NCBI GenBank assembly: GCA_945867815.1
Contig: CAMBIX010000001.1
Span: 124,001 to 188,000 of the forward strand
Reading direction: 5' to 3'
Length of the DNA: 64,000 nt
Source of the DNA: an uncultured Veillonellaceae bacterium
GTDB lineage: Bacteria; Bacillota; Negativicutes; Veillonellales; Veillonellaceae
Both the position numbers and the translations under genes were made by a program. A model generated the notes under the pieces. The model was given only the letters and a program-made list of their open reading frames with translations. It ran no database searches and was not told where the DNA came from. Below are positions 17,496-27,339 of this stretch, piece by piece (within the stretch, counting starts at the first letter, position 1; every line of letters starts with the position of its first letter).

Positions 17496-18311
17496 ATGGT
17501 TTTGGAATTGAAAAAGTTAAGTACGGGCTATGAAAATAAAACCATTAGTCAAGACCTAAGTTTACTCATACCACAAGGAAAGATTACTGCTCTTATTGGA
17601 GCTAATGGTTGTGGAAAATCAACACTATTAAAGACAATTTGTCGAATTAATAAGCCCTTAGGTGGCGATGTTTTATTAGATGGTAAAAGTATATATCAGT
17701 GGGAGCCCCGACAACTAGCTAAGCAAGTGGCCATTTTGCCACAGAATCCAGTGGCTCCTAATGAATTAAGGGTTAGGGAATTAGTGGCTTATGGGCGCTC
17801 ACCTCATCAATCGGCCTTCTTTTCGCGTATGAGTAAAGAAGACAGAGATATTGTAGCTTGGGCCTTACGAGAAACAGATATTGAAGATTTAGCTGATAAA
17901 GCTATTGGCCGTTTATCTGGTGGCCAGCGGCAACGAGCTTGGATAGCTATGGCTATTGCCCAGCATACGCCTATTCTGTTTTTAGATGAGCCAACGAGTT
18001 TTTTAGACGTAGCTCACCAAATGGATGTATTACATTTGATTCGTAAGATGAATCAGGATTATGGAAAAACGATTGTTATGGTCATTCATGATTTAAATGA
18101 GGCGGCACGATTTGCTGACTATATATTAGCTATGAAGAAGGGGCAAATCTTATATGAGGGGCATCCGGAAGACGTATTTCATAAGGCTATGTTATTTGAT
18201 GTATTTGGCATTGATGCGGAATTATTACAAGATCCGCGAACAGGACGGCCTATGTGCATTCCTTATTCCTTACGTTATATGGATAAAGAACGAGGAGAAT
18301 CAACGATTTAG
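17496..18311 (+). CDS. ABC transporter ATP-binding protein, siderophore importer
   Basis: FepC/FecE-like ATPase of 271 residues. Walker A GANGCGKST, Q-loop ILPQNP, signature LSGGQRQRAW, Walker B ILFLDEPTSFLD and H-loop VIHDLNE are intact. It starts eight bases after the paired permeases and serves them. The C-terminal TGRPMCIPY stretch is common in siderophore ATPases. Confidence 0.95.
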   Translation: MVLELKKLSTGYENKTISQDLSLLIPQGKITALIGANGCGKSTLLKTICRINKPLGGDVLLDGKSIYQWEPRQLAKQVAILPQNPVAPNELRVRELVAYGRSPHQSAFFSRMSKEDRDIVAWALRETDIEDLADKAIGRLSGGQRQRAWIAMAIAQHTPILFLDEPTSFLDVAHQMDVLHLIRKMNQDYGKTIVMVIHDLNEAARFADYILAMKKGQILYEGHPEDVFHKAMLFDVFGIDAELLQDPRTGRPMCIPYSLRYMDKERGESTI

Positions 18312-18491
18312 CTGCTAGCGTTTGCTTGTTTATGTATTTCGTTATGAAAGGACTAAGAGGATGAAGTTATTGATTTTTTTATCGGGGAATTTAACTGGTT
18401 AATGAGTAACTAAACTAGTAACTGCTAAGTTAGACTTTGGGACATTACTTGTAGTGATGCCTTTAAAAGATGAAGAATAGGATTATATACG

Positions 18492-19631
18492 ATGCAGAAA
18501 AAATACATGTATAGTCTGATGGCCCTGCTTTTAATCTTGCTGGGAATGCTTTTTTTTTATCAGATGTTTATAGGGAAAATGATGGCTGCCAATGGAGTAA
18601 AGAGTGGGGGTAATGAAAAAGCTATTTTCTTTAATCCTTCAGAAGAACGTTTGGACACAGCAGAGGCTATTGATAAAGAATTAAATAAGCGGTTTCTTAT
18701 TAAAAAAGCAGCTGCTGCCAAGTTAGTAACCTTAGAAGGGGGTCACCGTGTGCTACGGCATAAATTTGGTCAGACCGTTCTACCTGACCATCCTAAGCGG
18801 ATTGTGGTTATTCGTATGGAAGACCCTATGCTTTCTTTAGATTTACCTATGGTGGCAGCCCATGATTTTGATGATTATTATTTACATGACCAGTTAAAGG
18901 CTTTGCCTATAAAAAATATTAGTATTAATGAAGACACGAAAACCATTAATTATGAACAGGTACAAGCGGCGCAGCCTGATTTAATTGTCATGAGAGATTC
19001 TTTTGATAAGAGTATATATACGAAATTAAGTAAAATAGCTCCGGTGGCAGCCTATCGTTTGAATGATGAGGAAGTGGCCACTATGGCCTTGGCTATGTCT
19101 TTAGGTAAGGAAGCTAAAGGGGAAGAAGCCCTGCGTACGTATTACAAGCATGTAAAAGCGGTTCGTATGGCTATACATGAGATCATAGGAAATCAAACGG
19201 TGGCTATGTTGCGCGTGCTTAATAAAGAGATTCGTCTGTATCCCTATGCAAGAAATGATATTAATCGTTTTATGTACGAATTATTGAATCTAAAGGCACC
19301 GCAAATGGTTATTGATGGTGATAAAAGTACTACCAATAATGTTATTTCTTTTGAAATGTTGCCAGACTTGCAGGCCGATTACTTACTTGTCAGTACAGGC
19401 TATGGGCCTAGTTCAAATGGTAATAATGCACAAGCAGAAGATACATTGCGGCGTATGCAAAAGGATGAGTTATGGCAAACCATACCGGCCGTTGCTGCAG
19501 GGCATGTTATACAAATTGATGCGAGTATATGGAATGCCCATGGTTTGTTAGCTAAAGAAATGGCTATGGATCAATTGCTTAAGGCTTTAGAAAAGAATAA
19601 ATATAGGATGGATAAAAGCTCTATACATTAA
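18492..19631 (+). CDS. Siderophore-type substrate-binding protein (FepB/FatB-like)
   Basis: A 379-residue periplasmic-binding family protein. A hydrophobic N-terminal segment (SLMALLLILLGMLFFYQMF) is a signal or anchor; no lipobox Cys follows. The ligand-binding fold starts at HKFGQTVLPDHPKRIVVI and includes VQAAQPDLIVMRDSFDK and FEMLPDLQADYLLV. It is 180 bases behind the ATPase and completes the second importer. That gap contains only a tiny open frame (ATG at 18361, 13 codons) and no clear terminator. Confidence 0.88.
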   Translation: MQKKYMYSLMALLLILLGMLFFYQMFIGKMMAANGVKSGGNEKAIFFNPSEERLDTAEAIDKELNKRFLIKKAAAAKLVTLEGGHRVLRHKFGQTVLPDHPKRIVVIRMEDPMLSLDLPMVAAHDFDDYYLHDQLKALPIKNISINEDTKTINYEQVQAAQPDLIVMRDSFDKSIYTKLSKIAPVAAYRLNDEEVATMALAMSLGKEAKGEEALRTYYKHVKAVRMAIHEIIGNQTVAMLRVLNKEIRLYPYARNDINRFMYELLNLKAPQMVIDGDKSTTNNVISFEMLPDLQADYLLVSTGYGPSSNGNNAQAEDTLRRMQKDELWQTIPAVAAGHVIQIDASIWNAHGLLAKEMAMDQLLKALEKNKYRMDKSSIH

Positions 19632-19709
19632 TTTAGTAAATTAGGTATACTGGTAGTGTTGAATTTTTATATAATAAATCAAATAATTTATATATATAGG
19701 AATAGTTAA

Positions 19710-21272
19710 ATGAGATTAAAAGGGATACTCTGCTTACTTGGTTTGTCGATAAGTACAGTTGTATTTATAGCTGGTTGCGGTAACGATGTACATACATTGA
19801 CAGATAAGCGGTCTTTGACTGTAGGGGTAACGAATTTTGCGGATACGCTGGAACCAACACAGAATTATTTCGCTTGGGCTGTTGTACGTTATGGTATAGG
19901 AGAAACGTTAACAAGATTTAATGATAAAATGCAGGCCGAGCCTTGGCTAGCTGAGTCGTGGGCCGTAAGTTCAGACCATTTAACTTGGACTTTTGTTATT
20001 AATAAAAAGGCTTGTTTTTCTAATGGTCGACCGGTGACGGCAGAAGCCGTTAAGGCGTCTATAGAGCGAGTATTTAAGAAAAATAAGCGAGTAGTCACTT
20101 TTTTTTCCTATGCTAAAATGACGGCACAAGGTCAGGTCTTACAGATTACGACAACAAAACCAGTATTTGATTTGCCTGGTATACTAGCGGATCCTTTATT
20201 TCTTATTGTTGATGTAGAGGCAGAAAAAGAAGGAAGGAATTTTGCAGTAGAAGGTCCTATAGCAACCGGTCCCTACAAGGTAGAGCATTTTACAAAAGAA
20301 GAGGCTGAATTAGTTAAGAATATTAAATATTGGAATGGGCAGGTACCTTTTAATAGGATAACGGTTACATCTATTGATGATCCGACAACGAGGGCCATGG
20401 CATTAAAATCTGGGGATATTCAAGTAGCCGTCAATATAGGGCCTAATGATATTGATCAGTTTAGAGATAGGGCGGATTTTGCTGTATCCGAGGTGCCGTC
20501 TATACGGACAGTATTTATATTGATGAATGAGAATACCTTGTTAAAAGATGAACGGGTAAGGACAGCTATTATCTCAGCCTGCAATCGTAAGGCGTATGCG
20601 GACATATTGCTGCGTAAGGATTTTGTTGCAGGAAAAGCGCCGTTACCACCATCTTTGCCTTATGATTTTAATTCTTTGCAAGACCCTAATAGCTATAACC
20701 CAGTGCGTGCTAATCAGTTGTTGGAAGAAGCTGGCTGGCATAGAGAGAGGAAAGGGATTAGACAAAAAGATAATAAGCCTTTACAGTTAACGCTTACAAT
20801 TTATACGATTCGGCCGGAACTGCCTATTTGTGCTGAGGCTGTACAGGCTGATTTGCGGACCGTAGGTATTGATTTGAAGATAAAAACTGTGGATTATAAT
20901 TTAATTAATAAAATTAGTAAAGCAGGTACTTATGATATGCTAATTCTTAATACCACTACCGCACCTACAGGGGATCCAAGGTCGTATTTAAAGCAATATT
21001 GGCAGTCTAAGCAGACTGGTAATTTGCGCAATGCGTCAGGTTATGCCAATGTAGTGGTAGATAATCACTTGCAGGTCTTACAGAACACTTTTGATAAAGA
21101 AAAGCAGAAATTGCTTGTGCAAGAGATAGAGCAAACCTTATTAAATACAAGTGCCTCTGTATTCTTAGGGTATCCGAGCTTAAATATGGTTAGCAGTATG
21201 GTTGTTACCGGCCTTAAGGCAATGCCATCAGATTATTATTGGATTACTACGGATATTAGGCCGGCTGAGTAG
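19710..21272 (+). CDS. Family 5 extracellular solute-binding lipoprotein (NikA/DppA-like), orphan
   Basis: A 520-residue lipoprotein with signal peptide ending in FIAGC (lipidated Cys at about 23). The body is the SBP_bac_5 fold: LTVGVTNFADTLEPT, AEPWLAESWAVSSDHLTWTF, GPIATGPYKVEHF, YWNGQVPFNRITV and the C-terminal lobe. Members bind peptides, nickel chelates or heme. No cognate permease or ATPase (DppBCDF/NikBCDE) is nearby, so it is an orphan here. Its place in the metal-uptake region and next to a methyltransferase hints at a metal chelate ligand, which is inference only. Confidence 0.85.
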   Translation: MRLKGILCLLGLSISTVVFIAGCGNDVHTLTDKRSLTVGVTNFADTLEPTQNYFAWAVVRYGIGETLTRFNDKMQAEPWLAESWAVSSDHLTWTFVINKKACFSNGRPVTAEAVKASIERVFKKNKRVVTFFSYAKMTAQGQVLQITTTKPVFDLPGILADPLFLIVDVEAEKEGRNFAVEGPIATGPYKVEHFTKEEAELVKNIKYWNGQVPFNRITVTSIDDPTTRAMALKSGDIQVAVNIGPNDIDQFRDRADFAVSEVPSIRTVFILMNENTLLKDERVRTAIISACNRKAYADILLRKDFVAGKAPLPPSLPYDFNSLQDPNSYNPVRANQLLEEAGWHRERKGIRQKDNKPLQLTLTIYTIRPELPICAEAVQADLRTVGIDLKIKTVDYNLINKISKAGTYDMLILNTTTAPTGDPRSYLKQYWQSKQTGNLRNASGYANVVVDNHLQVLQNTFDKEKQKLLVQEIEQTLLNTSASVFLGYPSLNMVSSMVVTGLKAMPSDYYWITTDIRPAE

Positions 21273-21322
21273 TTTTAGAATATCTATTAGAAATTTTTTA
21301 ATAAATAGAAATAGGAGGCACT

Positions 21323-22075
21323 ATGTCGGATATTAGTTTGGAACATCGAGAAGCAGAAAAAAAGCCTAAATCGTATATTCGTGATTATTGGGGAAATCGG
21401 GCAGATAGTTTTAAAGAACAGCGCAGGAAAGAGTTGCATAGTGATAAATTAGCTTTATGGAAAGAGGAAATTCTTGAACAACTGCCGCAAGACCGCCCGT
21501 TACGCATATTAGATATTGGATGTGGAGCCGGTTTTTTTAGTATTTTATTGGCGAAAGAAGGGCATACAGTAAGTGGTATTGATATAACTCCTAATATGAT
21601 AGAGGCAGCTAAGCAATTAGCAGAGGAAGAAGCATGTAAGGCACAGTTTGTAGTTATGGATACGGAACAGTTAGCGTATGATGATGAAAGTTTTGATGTA
21701 GTGATTGCTAGAAATGTGACTTGGAATTTAGTGCATCCGTTAGTCGCTTACGCAGAATGGCTGCGTGTACTTAAGTCAGATGGTCTATTGCTTAATTATG
21801 ATGCGGAGTATGCTGAGGGGCATCATCACCGTCCGCAAGTAGAGCATCACGCTCATGAAGATTTGCCTGAGGGATTATTAAGAAGGTGCCATCATATATA
21901 TCATATGTTAGCTATTAGTCGTTTTGATAGACCACAGTGGGATAAAGACGTATTACATGAGTTGGGGGCTTCCTGTACTATTGATGTTACAATAAGTGAT
22001 CGCTTATATAAAAAGAAAGATATTTTTTATATGCCTGTATCTATGTTTCGGGTAAAAGCCATAAAGAAAAAATAA
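21323..22075 (+). CDS. Class I SAM-dependent methyltransferase with His-rich segment
   Basis: A 250-residue Rossmann methyltransferase: motif I LRILDIGCGAGFFSILLA, acidic SGIDITPNMI, motif II VVMDTEQLAYDDESFDVV and ARNVTWNLVHP. Between residues about 165 and 180 is a His cluster (EGHHHRPQVEHHAHED) that could bind metal or sit near the active site. Starts 51 bases after the solute-binding lipoprotein with AGGAGG upstream, probably in the same transcript. The acceptor substrate is not known; involvement in metallophore or tetrapyrrole chemistry is only a guess from context. Confidence 0.85.
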   Translation: MSDISLEHREAEKKPKSYIRDYWGNRADSFKEQRRKELHSDKLALWKEEILEQLPQDRPLRILDIGCGAGFFSILLAKEGHTVSGIDITPNMIEAAKQLAEEEACKAQFVVMDTEQLAYDDESFDVVIARNVTWNLVHPLVAYAEWLRVLKSDGLLLNYDAEYAEGHHHRPQVEHHAHEDLPEGLLRRCHHIYHMLAISRFDRPQWDKDVLHELGASCTIDVTISDRLYKKKDIFYMPVSMFRVKAIKKK

Positions 22076-22170
22076 AAAAGACAAAAGTTCATCTTGACGA
22101 GAATATAAAAATATGGCAAAATACACTCAACACAAAATTAAAAGCGAAGAGCAGGACAAAAGATATAAGA

Positions 22171-22380
22171 AGTGTGAATACAGAAAGCTATTGGATGATG
22201 CGAAATAGTGAAGCCCTTATATTGAACACTCACCTGTGAGCTATGTAGATGAATGATTAGTAGTCTACATCGGTCGTTCCGTTATAGCGCAAGAGCACCA
22301 AATAGGGTGGTACCGTGTTAATTGTTATTAACGCCCCTTAGTATGTTTAAGAGAAAGCATACTAAGGGGCTTATTTTTTT
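22171..22380 (+). promoter_or_regulatory. T-box riboswitch (leucine) with terminator, upstream of leuA
   Basis: The invariant T-box AGGGTGGTACCG is at 22304-22315. Stem I is closed by AGTGT/ACACT (22171-22230) with a GAATA loop-E-like bulge and a distal GATG; a second hairpin ATGTAGA/TCTACAT is at 22243-22270. The specifier side reads CCCTTATATTG, containing CTT (22216) and TTA (22217), both Leu codons. The terminator GCCCCTTAGTATG/CATACTAAGGGGC with a T run is at 22333-22380. Uncharged tRNA-Leu would favour readthrough into leuA. The TGGT pairs with the ACCA end of tRNA-Leu. Confidence 0.92.
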
Positions 22381-22397
22381 GAGAGAGGGATAAACAT

Positions 22398-23921
22398 ATG
22401 ACAGAACAAGTTTATTTTTTTGACACCACATTACGTGATGGAGAGCAGACGCCAGGTGTATCCTTACAGACACCAGAGAAGATTCAAATTGCTAAAGCTT
22501 TAGCACAGATGGGTGTACAGGTTATTGAAGCTGGTTTTCCCGCTGCTTCACCAGGGGATTTAGAAGCGGTAGCTGCGATTGCTAGAGAAGTTAGGGGCAC
22601 AACGATTTGTGGCTTATCTCGATCAGTTATCAGTGATATTGAAAAAGCGGAAGAGGCCTTAAAAGAAGCGGAACGTAGTCGTTTACATATTTTTATTGCC
22701 ACTAGCGATATTCACTTGAAATATAAATTAAAAATGACTAGAGAAGAGGCTATTGAGCAAGTTAAAGAATGTTTAGCTTTTGCTAAAGGAAAATTCGATG
22801 AAATTGAATTTTCCGCAGAAGATGCATCTCGTACGGATCTAGATTATTTATGCCAGATTTTTGAGGTGGCCATTGAAGGCGGCGCCAGTATCTTAAATGT
22901 ACCAGATACGGTAGGTTATATGACACCGGAAGAATTTGGGAATAAGATAAAATACATTAAAGACCATGTAAAAGGTATTGATAAGGCAATCATTAGCGTG
23001 CATTGCCATGATGATTTAGGGCTAGCAAATGCGAATTCTTTGGCGGCTATAAAAAATGGGGCACGTCAGGTAGAATGCACGGTTAATGGCCTAGGTGAAC
23101 GAGCAGGTAATGCGGCCGTTGAAGAAATCACTATGGCTTTAACAATGCGGAAAGATATATATGGGGTTGATGCGCCGTTAGATACGAAACAATTTACTCG
23201 GGTCAGTAAGTTAGTAAGTAAATTGACAGGTGTTGTGGTTCCACCGAATAAGGCTATTGTTGGCTCTAATGCTTTTGCTCATGAATCAGGTATTCATCAG
23301 CATGGCATGCTTAACAATCCAGAAACGTATGAAATTATGACACCTGAAAGTGTGGGGGCGGAAAAGACGAATATTGTTTTAGGTAAGCATTCTGGACGTC
23401 ATGCTTTTGAAGATCATTTGGAACGCTTAGGCTTTACATTAGAGGCGGACAAGATAAATACCTTGTTTAAGGCTTTTAAACAGTTAGCGGACCGTAAAAA
23501 ACATATTTATGATGATGATTTAATGGCACTTGTTATGGATAACTTAGATCGTAAGCAGGCTGTATCACTGATTCACCATCATTACAAGTCAGATGAAATT
23601 GGTTTTGCTTATGCAGATGTTCGTCTAGAGACACCAGACGGTATTTTGGAAGATGCAGCTGTTGGTGATGGGCCAGTGGATGCGTCGATCAAGGCTGTAC
23701 AACGGGTGATTGATAAACCGCTTCATTTACAAGAGTATCGTATGCGGGCTATTACAGAAGGTAAAGATGCCTTAGGGGAAGCAACGGTTAAGGTTGAGTG
23801 TAATGGGCGCCTGTATCATGGACGGGGGATTAGTACCGATATTGTTACATCGAGTGTTAATGCCTATATTAATGCGGTGAATTCGATTTATTTGACGGAA
23901 GCCTTAGAGCTTAAAAAGTAA
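22398..23921 (+). CDS. leuA: 2-isopropylmalate synthase
   Basis: First committed enzyme of leucine biosynthesis: condenses acetyl-CoA with 2-ketoisovalerate. 507 residues, the long form. DTTLRDGEQTPGVSL near the N-terminus, the metal-binding HCHDDLG, NGLGERAGNAAVEE, and HQHGML in the TIM barrel; the C-terminal LeuA regulatory domain (about 390-507) should confer leucine feedback inhibition. It directly follows the T-box, so both leucine feedback and tRNA-Leu charging control it. Confidence 0.97.
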   Translation: MTEQVYFFDTTLRDGEQTPGVSLQTPEKIQIAKALAQMGVQVIEAGFPAASPGDLEAVAAIAREVRGTTICGLSRSVISDIEKAEEALKEAERSRLHIFIATSDIHLKYKLKMTREEAIEQVKECLAFAKGKFDEIEFSAEDASRTDLDYLCQIFEVAIEGGASILNVPDTVGYMTPEEFGNKIKYIKDHVKGIDKAIISVHCHDDLGLANANSLAAIKNGARQVECTVNGLGERAGNAAVEEITMALTMRKDIYGVDAPLDTKQFTRVSKLVSKLTGVVVPPNKAIVGSNAFAHESGIHQHGMLNNPETYEIMTPESVGAEKTNIVLGKHSGRHAFEDHLERLGFTLEADKINTLFKAFKQLADRKKHIYDDDLMALVMDNLDRKQAVSLIHHHYKSDEIGFAYADVRLETPDGILEDAAVGDGPVDASIKAVQRVIDKPLHLQEYRMRAITEGKDALGEATVKVECNGRLYHGRGISTDIVTSSVNAYINAVNSIYLTEALELKK

Positions 23922-23978
23922 TTACTATGTCATATCATGTCAGTGTACGGAAGTATTTAATAGGTAGGGGACGGAAGC

Positions 23979-24085
23979 GCTCCATATGCAGAGTATGGAA
24001 GCACCTAATGGTCTTACGAGACTCCATCCTTCGCTACGCTCGCAAGTCACTCGTAAGAGACATTAGGTGCTTCGTGACATGGAGC
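23979..24085. repeat. Palindromic intergenic repeat, copy A (leuA-leuC gap)
   Basis: A long imperfect hairpin: outer arms GCTCCAT (23979) and ATGGAGC (24079), inner arms AAGCACCTAATG (23999) with CATTAGGTGCTT (24061), continuing as TCTTACGAG/CTCGTAAGA. A homologous copy lies at 25927-26021 in the leuD-leuB gap, with roughly three quarters identity over about 95 bases by eye. Found only between genes. Confidence 0.75.
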
Positions 24086-24171
24086 TCAGGCTTATATAAA
24101 TAGATTTATTAATGGAATTGTAGAAGATAGCATTATATTTATAAATAAAAGAAGAAAGGGAGATAGAGTTT

Positions 24172-25434
24172 ATGGGAATGACAATAACAGAGAAAAATAT
24201 GGCGAGACATGCAGGAGTAGATCAAGTAAAGGCGGGACAGATTATTGAGTGTCAAGTGGATGCAATTTTAATGAATGATATTACCTTTCCACCAGCCTTG
24301 AAAGAGTTTAGAAAGATAGGAAAACCTGTTTTTGATAAGAATAAGATATATCTAGTGCCTGATCATTTTACACCAAATAAGGATATAAAATCAGCAGAAC
24401 AGGCTAAGGTTATGCGTGATTTTGTTAAGGAAGAGGGGATTATGCACTATTTTGAAGTCGGCCGCATGGGGATTGAGCATGTATTGTTACCAGAGCAGGG
24501 CTTAATTGCACCAGGTGAGTTAATGATTGGGGCGGATTCTCATACGTGTACATATGGAGCTCTTAATGCCTTTTCAACGGGCGTCGGTTCTACTGATGCG
24601 GGCGTAGCTATGGCTACAGGAAAGACTTGGTTTAAGGTGCCAGAAACGATTAAGGTGACCTTGAAAGGCAAGTTACCGAAATGGGTAAGTGGTAAGGATG
24701 TCATTTTAGAGTTAATCGGCCGTATTGGTGTTGATGGTGCTCGTTATAAGGCAATTGAGTTTGCTGGTGCTGGGGTAGCATCCTTAACAATGGCTGATCG
24801 ATTAACGATTTGTAATATGGCCATTGAAGCTGGTGGTAAGTGTGGCGTTTTTCCTTATGATGAAGTAACGAAAGCTTATGAAGAAGGTCGGGTAAGGCGT
24901 TCTTACACTCCTATTGAAGCGGATGCAGATGCTAGTTATTGTGAGGAAGTAACAATTGATTTGGATGCATTAAAACCTGTTGTTGCTTTTCCTCACTTAC
25001 CAGAAAACACGCATTATGTAGCCGATATAGAGGAGCCAATTGCCATTGACCAAGTTATTATTGGGTCGTGTACTAATGGGCGTTATGAAGATTTAGTAGC
25101 TGCTGCTGAGGTGTTAAAAGATCATAAAGTAGCTGATTTTGTACGTTGTATTGTTATTCCAGGTAGTCAAGATGTTTATAATAAAGCCATGCAAGATGGA
25201 TTAATTGATATCTTTCTTCAAGCTGATTGTGCCGTAAGTACGCCAACATGTGGGCCTTGTCTTGGCGGTTATATGGGGATTATGGCAGCTGGCGAACGTT
25301 GCGTATCTACAACAAATCGAAATTTTAGAGGTCGTATGGGTCATGTGGATAGTGAAGTGTATTTAGCAAGTCCTTATGTAGCGGCAGCGAGTGCGATTAT
25401 GGGACGAATTGCAGAACCAAAGGAGGTAAAATAA
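24172..25434 (+). CDS. leuC: 3-isopropylmalate dehydratase large subunit
   Basis: Aconitase-family large subunit, 420 residues (the shorter LeuC/HacA-type form). 4Fe-4S ligands are visible in [10 protein letters not shown] and [10 protein letters not shown]; the substrate loop [21 protein letters not shown] is intact. Works with LeuD to isomerise 2- to 3-isopropylmalate. The ATG at 24172 has AAAGGGAG at good spacing. It overlaps leuD by one base. Confidence 0.97.
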   Translation: MGMTITEKNMARHAGVDQVKAGQIIECQVDAILMNDITFPPALKEFRKIGKPVFDKNKIYLVPDHFTPNKDIKSAEQAKVMRDFVKEEGIMHYFEVGRMGIEHVLLPEQGLIAPGELMIGADSHTCTYGALNAFSTGVGSTDAGVAMATGKTWFKVPETIKVTLKGKLPKWVSGKDVILELIGRIGVDGARYKAIEFAGAGVASLTMADRLTICNMAIEAGGKCGVFPYDEVTKAYEEGRVRRSYTPIEADADASYCEEVTIDLDALKPVVAFPHLPENTHYVADIEEPIAIDQVIIGSCTNGRYEDLVAAAEVLKDHKVADFVRCIVIPGSQDVYNKAMQDGLIDIFLQADCAVSTPTCGPCLGGYMGIMAAGERCVSTTNRNFRGRMGHVDSEVYLASPYVAAASAIMGRIAEPKEVK

Positions 25435-25919
25435 TGGATTATCAAGGAACGATTTGGAGATATGGTGATAATGTAGATACAGATGTTATTATTCCTGCTA
25501 GGTATTTGGCTATTGCTGATATGGAAGAATTAGCTACACATGCTATGGAGGATATTGATACAACATTTGCTCAAAAGGTAAAGCCTGGTCAAATTATGGT
25601 GGCTGGTAAAAATTTTGGCTGTGGATCTTCTCGAGAACATGCACCAGCTGTTATTAAGGCTAGTGGTATTTCTTGCATTGTTGCGGATAGTTTTGCTCGT
25701 ATTTTTTTCCGTAATGCTATTAATATAGGGCTTTCTGTTATTGAAATTGGAGAAGCGGTAAAGGAAATTAAGGCAGGTCATGAAGTTGGTGTTGATTTAG
25801 GAAAAGGGCTTGTCTATGATTTAACTACAGGCAAGACTTACCAAGGTACCGCGTTACCGCCGTTTATACAGGCGATTGCTAAAGCCGGTGGATTGGTTAA
25901 TTTTGCTAAGTCACGGTAA
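25434..25919 (+). CDS. leuD: 3-isopropylmalate dehydratase small subunit
   Basis: The swivel-domain partner of LeuC, 161 residues. It has DNVDTDVIIPARYL, VAGKNFGCGSSREHAP and FARIFFRNAINIGL, all hallmarks. The ATG overlaps the leuC TAA (TAATG), so the two subunits are translationally coupled. A palindromic repeat separates it from leuB. Confidence 0.97.
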   Translation: MDYQGTIWRYGDNVDTDVIIPARYLAIADMEELATHAMEDIDTTFAQKVKPGQIMVAGKNFGCGSSREHAPAVIKASGISCIVADSFARIFFRNAINIGLSVIEIGEAVKEIKAGHEVGVDLGKGLVYDLTTGKTYQGTALPPFIQAIAKAGGLVNFAKSR

Positions 25920-25926
25920 AGTGGCG

Positions 25927-26021
25927 GAGTACGGAAGCACCTAATGATCTTCCGAAACTTCGTCCTTTGCGACGCTTTAAGTCGTTTGTAAGAAACATTA
26001 GGCACTTGCTGACATAGTGCT
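25927..26021. repeat. Palindromic intergenic repeat, copy B (leuD-leuB gap)
   Basis: Aligns base for base with most of copy A: GAGTAYGGAAGCACCTAATG, CTTCGTCCTTTGCGACGC-like centre, AAGAAACATTAGG and GACAT at the end. The arms AAGCACCTAATG and CATTAGGCACTT pair less well than in copy A, so this copy looks decayed. Confidence 0.7.
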
Positions 26022-26108
26022 ATGACCTGTGTTTTTACGCAGAGTATAGAAGTTAATAGAGCTAAATAAATAATAAGCAAAATACTGAGAGAAGAAAGAG
26101 GAAGGTAT

Positions 26109-27182
26109 ATGAGTCAAGTAAAGAATATTGTAGTGATTCCTGGTGATGGTATAGGGACAGAGATTATTAGTGCCACTCGACGGGTTGTGGACGAGGCTTT
26201 TAGTCAAGTTAGTGTAGGTGCGAATTGGATAGAAAAAAGAGCCGGTGGTGCGGCCATTGATGTAGATGGTGTGCCACTGCCGCAGGATACGATTGATGCG
26301 GCTAAAAAGGCCGATGCTGTATTACTAGGTGCTGTTGGTGGGCCTAAATGGGATAAGGTAGATCCAGCGATTCGTCCTGAAAAGGCTATTTTAGGTTTAC
26401 GTAAGGAGTTAGGTCTGTTTTGTAATTTAAGGCCTATAAAGATTTTCCCATCGATGCGAGCCTATTCGCCTTTAAAAGCAGAACTTGTTGATAAGGTGGA
26501 TTTTGTTATTGTAAGAGAGTTGACGGGTGGTATTTATTTCGGCCAGCGGCAGGAAGCTAGTGGTAGCGGAGAGCAGGAAGCGGCTTGGGATAAGGAAGAG
26601 TATGCTCGTTATGAAGTTGAGCGTATTATGCAGATTGCTGTAGAGACGGCAAAAAAACGGCGAGGACAGGTGACGAGTGTAGATAAGGCTAATGTACTCG
26701 CTTCTTCTCGCTTATGGCGAAAAATTGCAGAAGAAACGGCACAAAAGAATGCCGATGTAAACTTTGATTATCTGTATGTAGATAATGCAGCTCAGCAAAT
26801 GGTTGTTAAACCAGGTCAATTTGATGTATTAGTAACAACGAATTTGTTTGGTGATATTTTAAGTGATGAAGGAGCCGTTATTTCTGGTTCCATAGGTCTT
26901 TTGCCATCGGCGTCTATTGGTCAGGGTACGGCCTTATACGAACCGATTCATGGATCGGCACCAGATATTATGGGACAAGGGATTGCTAATCCCTTAGGGA
27001 CTATTTTATCTGCGGCTATGATGTGTCGGTATTCCTTAGATTTACCACAAGTGGCTGATAAGATAGAAGCGGCTGTTGAAAGGACCTTAGAAGAGGGCTA
27101 TCGTACAGGTGATATTTATACAGAAGGCATGAAGCGAGTTGGTACAGATCAAATGGCTGATGTTGTTATTAGTTATTTATAA
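26109..27182 (+). CDS. leuB: 3-isopropylmalate dehydrogenase
   Basis: NAD-dependent oxidative decarboxylase producing 2-ketoisocaproate. 357 residues; VIPGDGIGTEII, LFCNLRPIK, VRELTGGIYFG, SVDKANVLASSRLWR, and the NAD-binding HGSAPDIMGQGIANPLGTI are intact. Preceded by GAGAGAAGAAAGAGGAAGG. It ends the leu cluster at a bidirectional terminator. Confidence 0.97.
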   Translation: MSQVKNIVVIPGDGIGTEIISATRRVVDEAFSQVSVGANWIEKRAGGAAIDVDGVPLPQDTIDAAKKADAVLLGAVGGPKWDKVDPAIRPEKAILGLRKELGLFCNLRPIKIFPSMRAYSPLKAELVDKVDFVIVRELTGGIYFGQRQEASGSGEQEAAWDKEEYARYEVERIMQIAVETAKKRRGQVTSVDKANVLASSRLWRKIAEETAQKNADVNFDYLYVDNAAQQMVVKPGQFDVLVTTNLFGDILSDEGAVISGSIGLLPSASIGQGTALYEPIHGSAPDIMGQGIANPLGTILSAAMMCRYSLDLPQVADKIEAAVERTLEEGYRTGDIYTEGMKRVGTDQMADVVISYL

Positions 27183-27248
27183 GACATATTTGAAGGCAAT
27201 AGTTTGTAATGTAGTATAAGAAGTAAGGTCGTATTACATAGACATATT

Positions 27249-27310
27249 AAAAGAGCCTACCAGTATAGGAGACTTCAAGGAAAATACTCTTATAGGTGGG
27301 TAGGCTCTTT
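27249..27310. terminator. Bidirectional terminator between leuB and lgt
   Basis: AAAGAGCCTACC (27249) and GGTAGGCTCTTT (27299) form a long stem with inner pairing and T runs on both strands; convergent genes leuB and lgt share it. Confidence 0.8.
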
Positions 27311-27339
27311 ACTATTGTTATAGAGACTAAAATTGTCTG

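Noticed and set aside
18312-18491. Small gene between ATPase and binding protein
   Set aside because: The only candidate (ATG at 18361) is 13 codons long and unlike any known leader peptide.
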